Positions 42,801 to 51,800 of a stretch of DNA of 64,000 nt are shown piece by piece. A program made the translations under genes and the position numbers. Source of the DNA: Desmodus rotundus (lineage: Eukaryota > Chordata > Mammalia > Chiroptera > Phyllostomidae); the NCBI RefSeq assembly GCF_022682495.2, contig NC_071387.1:198316143-198380142 (forward strand). The letters are read 5' to 3'. The notes below the pieces were generated by a model. It was not told the DNA's origin, made no database searches, and saw only the letters and a program-made list of their open reading frames with translations. Numbering within the stretch: position 1 is the stretch's first letter; every line of letters begins with the position of its first letter.

Positions 42801-45800
42801 CTAGCCCTCTCTCTAAAAATAAATAAATAAAATTTTTAAAAAAAGAAAGAAACAAACCCGGTACCCGTTAGCACTCATGCCCTCATTCTCCCTATCCACC
42901 CCCATCCTGGCCCCCAGCCCCGGGCAACTACCACTCTTAACCTTTTTCCTACTACAAAACAATACTGCTGACTGTCCTTTCAACTGTAGCAAGTCTGCAG
43001 GCCAGAGAAATAGGCAACACCATTTGACGGGGCACTACCCTAACAGCTGAGCGATACTTACCCATGTGTCCACTCTAAATCCTTTCTTTCACATTGAGAC
43101 TGCGTTTCTCCCCTTATCTCAGATGATTTTTTTAAAACGGAAGTAACTACTAAGACCCAAACTAAAGCCCTCACTCTGTTTTGACAGCTCAGCATTTTTT
43201 TTAATGATTTAAATGTTTTGTTTTGTTTTTTAAATTTTATTAATTTATTTTTAGAGAGAAGGGAAGGGAGGGAGAAAGAGAGGAAGAAAAACATTGATGT
43301 GAGAAAGAAACACTGATGGGTTGCCTCTCGTACACATCCTAAATGGGGACCGAACCTGCAACCCAGGCATGTGCCCTGACCAGTAGTGGAACTGGCCACC
43401 TTTGACTCCGCAGGGTGATACCCAACCCACTGAGCCACACTGGTCAGGGCAGCGGCACAGCAATTACCGAAGAGCAGTGAAAGCTTCTTGGCAAGGATCG
43501 CTCTTACTAGGCATTCCCCAGGCCTTTAAACAATCCAAACGCTTTATCGAACTCTCCCTAGGAAGACCCTCAAGCTAAAAAATAAATGTTAAGACCCAAA
43601 TTCCAGTGTAAGCCCCAAACCCATAGATCTGACCTCACCAAATAGTTAGCTGGCTCGATTCCAACAAAGAGGGTTGCTCGCTTAATGGAATATGAAGCTG
43701 CCGGAGGAAGCAAAAGCAAGCCAGAGACGAGGTTTCACGCATCCATGCCAAGCCGCTGGTTTAACAAACTACAAGCCATGGTGACAGCTGGAAGGAATAA
43801 CGTAGGGCAAAGCACCTCTGGCCAAAGCTGAGTCTTGGGGCATAAAGATGGAGGGCAGAGTCAGCAATCACACTGTGGGCCTCACAGTTCTGCACCTCAG
43901 CTACCCACATCGCTCTGCAGTGGTCGGTTGGGCATCGTCCCACAAAGTGCAATGTCGCCAGTTTGATTCCTGGTCAGGGCACATGCCTGGGCTGCGGGTC
44001 CGGTCCCAGTCGGGATGCGTACAAGAAGCAAGCAACAGATGCTTCTTCCTCACATCAATGTTTCTGTCCCTCTCTTTCTCCCTCCCTTCCCCTCTCTCTA
44101 AAAATAAATTCCTTGCACAAAACAATTTTACACACACTCCCCTAATCCAACTCTGTAAATCAGGAAATGAAAGCCACACAGAAAACAAATGGCCACAGCC
44201 CAGGCCTGCTCAAGTCAAGCTAACGCTCTTTCAACAATCCAAAGTAAGAAGAATCTGCAGTGAGCCTGGACGCCAGTCAAGATTTAGACCAGTGGAAGGG
44301 GCAGGGGGAGTGGAGAACCCAAAACAGGACAATGAGCCATGAAGGCTGCAGCCAGGGGGCCTGGCTGTGGTGTATGGGTGACTTGGGGTGCTTCCGGAGG
44401 GAGCAGTGGTCGGTAGGAGACCAGCTCAGCAGCTGTGGTCTGTAGCCCCAGGCGCGGGATGCTAGCTGAGGGGCGGGCGATGGAAATGAAGACAGACCAC
44501 CACAGAGACCCTCCCAAAGGGCACCCTGGGGACCACGCCTGGTTTGGAGTACAGTGACTGGAGAAAGAAGGGGCTGCCGACAGGTCCTGCTGGAAGCCCC
44601 TGAGATGAGGGAAAATGTTCCAGGGGGACAGAGAAGGAACCCGTGAGAGAGCTCACTGCAAAAGGAAACTGGGCAGGCAGGAGGCCCTCCAGATAGATGG
44701 GGGCGGTGCCCACTCTGAGTTTGGCACAGTCTCACAAGATAGACGGCACCCCGACTCTAGACACAGGCCTAGAGGGCAAGGGAGGAGTGATGCTGGAAGC
44801 AAATAGAGGTCAAGTCTTGCCACTCTCAGGACCTGCGATGGTGGCCCACAGAGCCTGTGAAAACACACACAGAGCTACAGCTTTTGGGGAGGAGAGTAAT
44901 AGCCACCACAATTAACATTTAATTAGTGTTTACTGTATGCCAGGTACTGTGTCAACAACTTTCTATGGATTGCCTCACTGTTGCCTAACAACAACCCTAT
45001 AGGCTGGATATTATTATTATTTTAACTTCCATTTCACAGGTCAGGAAACTGAGGCTCAGAGAGTTAAGTAAAATACCCAGGCCAAACCCACACAGCTAGC
45101 AAGTAGCAGAGCTCTGATTCCAAAGCCACACTCTCAGCCACCACATTACATTTACAGAGGTAGCACTGGGGTGTGTTCAAATGCTCGGTGGCATTTATGG
45201 GGTTGTCAATCTTATAATTTAAGCTAACTGATGTGACTAACAGCAGCTGCAGAAACACATGGCGTTGCCTCTGTGCCTCCCCCGCTCTGCCCCCTCCAGG
45301 ACTACTATATAAATAATAGGTCAGCTGAGTAGCTGGGGAAGAGCTGAAAGCCTTGAAGTGGAAGCTTTTCCAAGGTCTTGGCGTAAGAGGAAGCAGGGGC
45401 CAATGAGAAGGTGCCTACAGGCTCAGAAGGGCCACACCAACCTAATGGTGAGGCAGCATCCGGAGAGGGGAACAAGCCAGCCCACCCTGGCGGCACGCGG
45501 GGGCTGCCACCCTTCAGGACTTCTCTCACTTGCACCCCCACGCACATGTCTTACATAAGGGAAGAGGACAGATGCTTCAGCCACCTGGTCCCAACGTGCC
45601 TATCAGTCTCCCAAGTTGTCCCTTTGGCCTGTCAGCTACAGCACCCCCTTTCCCCACCCCCCCACACCGGAGCCCACTGTAACACTGCCCTTTCCAAGTC
45701 CTGCACAGCCTTCACACGAGGCTGGTGCAGCAGCAGGCTCTGCAGCGGGCCCTCCGCCCTGCTCCCAGAGCCTTGTGCACCCTCCTCCCTCAGGCAGGCA

Positions 45801-48800
45801 GCGCCCGCCCCCGTGTGTCTGAGCCATCTGCTGGCTTGCCATCTCTTCCTCAGAATGTGAACAACCTGAGTGCACAGGCTGGTTTTCTGCATTCCTAACT
45901 CTAACACAGTGCTTAGCAAATGGTAGGTATGCAATGAGTAACTCTTCCAACTCAAGTTACTGTTAATAATAACATCATCTAGCATCTGTTGAGTATCTGC
46001 CCTATGTCAGGTCCGAGCTGGGTAAACATGGTATTTCTTCTCACACTCAAAATCAGCCTGCAGGGCAGATGGTCACCCACTGCTACAGGTAAGGACAGGA
46101 AGTCAAGGAGAGCTGAAGTCAAGAAAGGAAATGGATCTCAAGGGATTAAAGCAAAACAGGAACTTGATTTTATGTCTGGAGAAAAGGTAGGAACAATGAG
46201 ACTTTTCATCCAAAAAACTGGGCTCATTCCCTTCGGTGTTTTCTCAGGAACTTTAAAACCCTCCTAGCAAAGACAAAAGCCAAAGCCCAGCAGCTCAGGA
46301 CCCCTGTCTGAAACAGGGGCCGGCAATCTGTCCCAGGGAAAGGCAGACTCCAAGCCTTTCTCCACCGCGGCCCCCGCTTTTCTTGTGGCTGAAGCCTCTC
46401 CCTCCCCAACGGGCAAACAACTGAGGACCTAGATGCCGCCTTGGAAAGGCCGCCCACCAGCCAGGTCTAGAAGGAACGACAAGGACGGGGCAGAGAAGGG
46501 AAAAGCGATGGCGTCATTTTAGGAAAAGCATTTATATATGAAATCAGAACAGTAGAGTCTTACAACTGCCTGTGAAACAGTCGTCACTCCTGGAGGTGAT
46601 TTGATTTTGCATTCCCAGATCTTAAGTAAGCCACTGAACAGACAGGACAAACGGACAAAATCCACCCCATGACACAGACTTGTTAGAAATGAGGGAAGAG
46701 AGAGAAGAACAAGCACACAGAATGAGGCCAGCAAAACGTCAAAGGCCAAACATTACCAATGAAAAGTAAACTACTAAGTGTTCGCATTAGCTGGAATTTT
46801 AAATGGAACCGAACCATTCTCAAATGTATAAAGGAACCAAGAAAAGAGGAAAAGAAACTTGTAGAGATAGTAAACCATATTCTAAGAAAAAGTTACCACC
46901 CAGTGACCTTTCCTGACACGCCATGGCAGCAACCGCAACAACCGAAACTCCACTTTCATTAACTCGCTAGATGGGAAAGGTTTCTGTGTTCTAAGATTAT
47001 AATGATCACGCACTTTCCGGAACCATCCAAGTGGCTCTGACCAACTGCTTCTGAACAGCGATGACGACGGCCCACATCTACTGAAGGCTAACCGTGTGCC
47101 AAGTACTCTGCTCCGGTTGTGCCCGCACAGTCACATTTCACATTCCTAAATATTCACATATACCTCTCAGATAAAAGAGGTGTTATTCTTATTCCCATTT
47201 TTCACTGAGAAACAGAACCAAGGCTCACTCACAGCATGCAAGGGAGAGCAACTGACAAGCGTTTGCTTCCCCCAGAGTTCGGGCACTGCAGCTATGCAGA
47301 GGGGCTCCAGGAAGGGGGAGGCCCCGCTTCCTTCCTACAGCCTCATGCCCTCCTGGGATGCCATCCCATTTTTACCTCCCCTCTTCTTCCTCCCAGAGCA
47401 ACAGAAGATTAGAGGTTATAAGAATTATTCCAGGTCAGTCCTACTTCTCAACCTATCTTAAGGAGTTTATTTTAAATGATTCTTTAAACTGCAAACCCAC
47501 TGTGCTCATGGTCTTAAAAAAGGACACGTCAGAAGTCACAGCATAACATGATGAGAAACTAAGGGTGTTTCCTTGCTGGAAAAACAACTCAAAGCACAAG
47601 CTCTATCGATGCAGAGCAGTGGTACTACCGTCAAGCCTGACAAGCACATGTAGGTCACAGATTTTTACACGTACCGTGTGTCAGCTGCGTAAGACACACA
47701 CACAGGGACAAAGCCTGGACATCCTAAAAACAGAAATAACTGCTCTGGTTAGGGCAGAACGAAGGGTGACTTAATTTTTCTAACTTCCAAAGCCTGCAAC
47801 TTGATTACATCGTCTTTATCATAAAAATAGGGTATACATCTTTTATAGTGGTAACAAAAAGCTGTAGCTCCTAAAAACCGAGTTTTCCCTAAAGTACGTT
47901 ATTATATAGGATGGTTTAGCATGGAAGTGGTCCAAGAACATCATATATCCTGTTGAGGATATTCAGAGAAAAATCTAGAACTTTAAGTTTCTAAGTACGG
48001 GTTCCCCACAACCTAAGATGTTGATGGCAGCCGGGGACGGAAGTAGGGCACTGAAAGAGTGCCTGGCCCCAATGCAGCGGCTGTCCCTGAGGCAGCTGTT
48101 TGATCAGGAAGTGTCGCCTGACAGAGCCTCATGTCATCTTCTGATGCTCCATCTGCAGAAGTTGTGTGGTGCTGGACCTGACCCAGGGAGATGCCGCAGG
48201 AAGCGCAAGCAGGAAAGGAAAAGCGGAAGCTTTGGACAGATCATCAGGCTAAAGCCACAGCTAAGAAAGTGATCATTTTAGGAAGAACTTTGAATGTCCT
48301 TTAATGGCCTGTTAAATCATTATCAATGACCTCAATAAACTTAAGGAAATAATTCTGCCATTAAAAAATTAGTTTGAAATAGTCTTAAATGAAAAAGGTA
48401 ATGAATCTAGACTTTGTTTTTAAAGTTAATTAGTATTGCTAGCACTGGGGAAGTAGGGCCATTTTAGGATAAGACAATCTCTTCTTGTCACCGATCCATC
48501 AAAGTCAGCAAAATTAGTGGTCCAATACAGTAGTATTCCACCACAAAATAATCTCAGTCTGCTTGTATCCCCAACATCCAGAATAGTGCCTGGTACTAGA
48601 AGGTGCTGAGTAAATATCTGTTGAGCGAATGAACTGTATCTCCATGGGGCCCATATCCACTCACAGTTGCCTGGTGGATAACCTAACAAAAGCCAAGAAA
48701 GAAACTGCTACTGGAGAACAGAGATGAGAAAGCACTCTGGAGTGCGAACACCAACCAGGGCTATAAGCGTGTCTCACTACTCATGTGCCCTGTGTTCATA

Positions 48801-51800
48801 AACTTCAGGCATAAGTCAGACAGCCCTAGCTTAAACCCTGGCGCCACCCTCTGCCAGCTGGGACCCTGAGTACTTCACTTCTTTGGGTCTCACTTTCCAC
48901 ATCTAAACACGAAAGAGGGAGGTAACAGTAGTTTGTGTCCATTGCATAAGACAGTTGAAAGGGTGAAATGAGCTAAGCACAGTTCTAAGACACAGAAGTA
49001 CCTAATAATTATTAGTTAATAATTATTTGTTTTTTTATTCTGATATATACCCCCAGTCATATCCCTGGGAAGAATATAGGATCATAGGTTCACGTCTCCC
49101 CAGCAAAAGAAACAGCATTCAATGAGGACTAGACAATCGAATGGATTCTCTCCCCTGAGAGATAAATGGAAAAGAAAAATCAGCAATTAAGTCTGAATTT
49201 TTTTTTGGGGGGGGGGGGCCTTTCTCAATCTTCATCTCTCTTCTTGCCTCTTCTTCCCATGCCTTCATAAAACCCTTCCTGAGCGCCTGTGAACCTGGCT
49301 CAGGCCCTGGCTCCGCTGGCTCTTGGGAGACAGCTCTTAACCCTGTTCTGCAATACTGCTGAGGCCGGGGAGAACGTTTAACCCTGCGGGCCACATCATC
49401 TAGAGTATTGCTGAAGACTTTATTTGTTTATTTTTTTAGAGAGAAAGGGACGGGGGGAGAAAGAGAGGGAGAGAAACATTGGTGTGCAAGAGAAACATCA
49501 GTAGGTTGCCTCTCACCAAACACCCCAACTAGGGACCGAACCTGCAAACCCAGACATGTGTCCTGACCTGGAACCAAATCAGCGACCCTTCACTCTGGGT
49601 CACGAGGCCCAACCAACTAAGTCCAACCAATCAGGACGCATCTAGATTATCTTCAAATTCTCTTCAAAATCTAAAACTCCACAAATAAGAAATTGATAAT
49701 AATAGTACATTCAAGTCAAACACTGACCTACTAAAAAATACATTTTAACTGTATTTGGAATACTGTACAAATATGGGCACAAGTACAACAGACTCTTAAA
49801 AGCTGAATTTTTCCTGGTCTTGGTTTCAGGAAACAACACATGAGTACCCTGAAGTTTTTATTCAACTTCCTTATCACGACGGAACAGACTTATTAAATGA
49901 GGACTTTCTCTTAGGACCACTTAATGGTCCTTTACTTACAAACTTCTGGGTATTGACACTAAACATTTCTAATCACTATCAATTACCAAACCGGTGCTTA
50001 TAATTGCAAGGTTAGTGAGCAGAGGGCTGACAGTTTTGACAAATCAGAACTGTCACTCACCACCAGAGAAGGTGACTTAACTAGCAAAACATTTAACAAT
50101 CATACACTGGTTCTTTCTGCTACCTAACATCTCCCCAAGACACTGAATGTCTCTGTTGAGGAAAAGGGGTCAAATTAAAATGACAGGTTAACAACTGACA
50201 TGGGAAGATATTTACACTATACATTTCTGGTAAAAAAGGCAGATTACAAAATAATATAATCAGCAATATCAATCCTATTTTGGTAAAAAAATGTACGCAC
50301 ACACTTACACACATCCAATAGGATATAAATCAAGTTGTTAATAAGCTTATTAGCCCTGGCTGGTGTGGCTCAGTGGCCTAAAAACCAAAAAGTCCTGGTT
50401 CGATTCCCAGTCAGGACACGTGCCTGGGCTACAGGGCAAGTCCCCAGGTAGGGTGCACGAGAGGCAACCACACGTTGGTGTTTCTCTCCCTCTCCTTCTC
50501 CCTGCCTTCCCTTCTCTCTAAAAATAAATAGAGAAACATCTTTTTTAAAAAATAAGTTTATTGGCTTTTCTGTAAAATATTTGTTTGCATATCTATATTT
50601 CCTTATTTTTCTATAATGAACACTTACGCCTCCTGAAAGAATTCAAACAGCTGTTTTACTGAACAAGAAAAATAGATCTGGCACCTACACTATCACCAGA
50701 TATCTCCCTGAAGCAGAGCTCAGGCCGGGGTTCCCAGACACAGGCGCCCTGGGGCTAAGAAGGGGTGGGGGTGCTGAGATGCTTCCGGTTCCAGCCATCA
50801 CGTACTACCAAGATAGGTCCAGATCTCTCCTTCCTGTTCTTTTCTCCTTCCTCCCCTCAACTTCCCAGTTAAAAGTTCTAACGATGTGCAGCCCTCCGGG
50901 CAGAGCTTACAAAACTGACCAAAGGTCCTAAATTACAGTTCAGGATTTCAACTTTCACATTCATTGATTCAGGAGGATCGATAACAGAAGAGCTCAAGTC
51001 ACTCTGGCAGAGATCCAATTTTAAAAGTTGGAGCTAACCACTAACCCTCATTTTAGGCTGTCCAATGCCAACCTTTCTGATCTCAAGAGCAAAAAATAAG
51101 CCATGATGTTTAAAAGCGTCATTTCAATTCAAATACGTTATCCAGTGAAACATTCCTGTTTTTAACACAAAAGGCTAACGTCTTATAGATTCCCTGGCAC
51201 ATCAAAGGCAGCCACCGTTGAACCTCCCAAGATCCGATCAGCCAAGAACAAGTTCATCACCAGGCACAGGTATCATTATATCATAAGACGTGAAGGTTGT
51301 CCTGGCAGCTCAGTGACCTACTAGCAAAAAGGTGTGCCGAGAAACTGTGATTTCCCAGCTAACAAAAGCAAAGTGCATATAAAGAAGAGATAGGAAGACA
51401 TACATCAAAGGCAGTAAAGATGAAGGCAACACAAGGGAGAGGAGTAGAAATAGCAAGAATGACAGACAGTCTTCCAAAGGATGTTGTGAGGAACTCCTCC
51501 CACTGAGCAAGAGAATGTCACCAGAGCCGGTACTCTCTGAGGCACACAAGCGGCTCTCCTGCATTTCCAATAGTGTGATATCTAGCGAAAGCTGCATAGA
51601 TACTTAAACACCAATTGCCTTCTCACCCCTGCATTCACTTATCCTTTAAACACCATCCACGGTTATCATCAGAGCCTTGTCCTCAGATTATAACAAAGAA
51701 GCATAGAGTCTACACAGCACTATTTTATCGCAAGAAAACCAATCAGCCGACAATGAGGACCTAAAAAATGTGACCACTTCAGGCTTACTGTGTGGTTCTA

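Noticed and set aside
44277..44735. A 152-codon minus-strand open frame
   Set aside because: Low-information sequence rich in Ser, Pro and Leu, with no family resemblance and overlapping frames on both strands.
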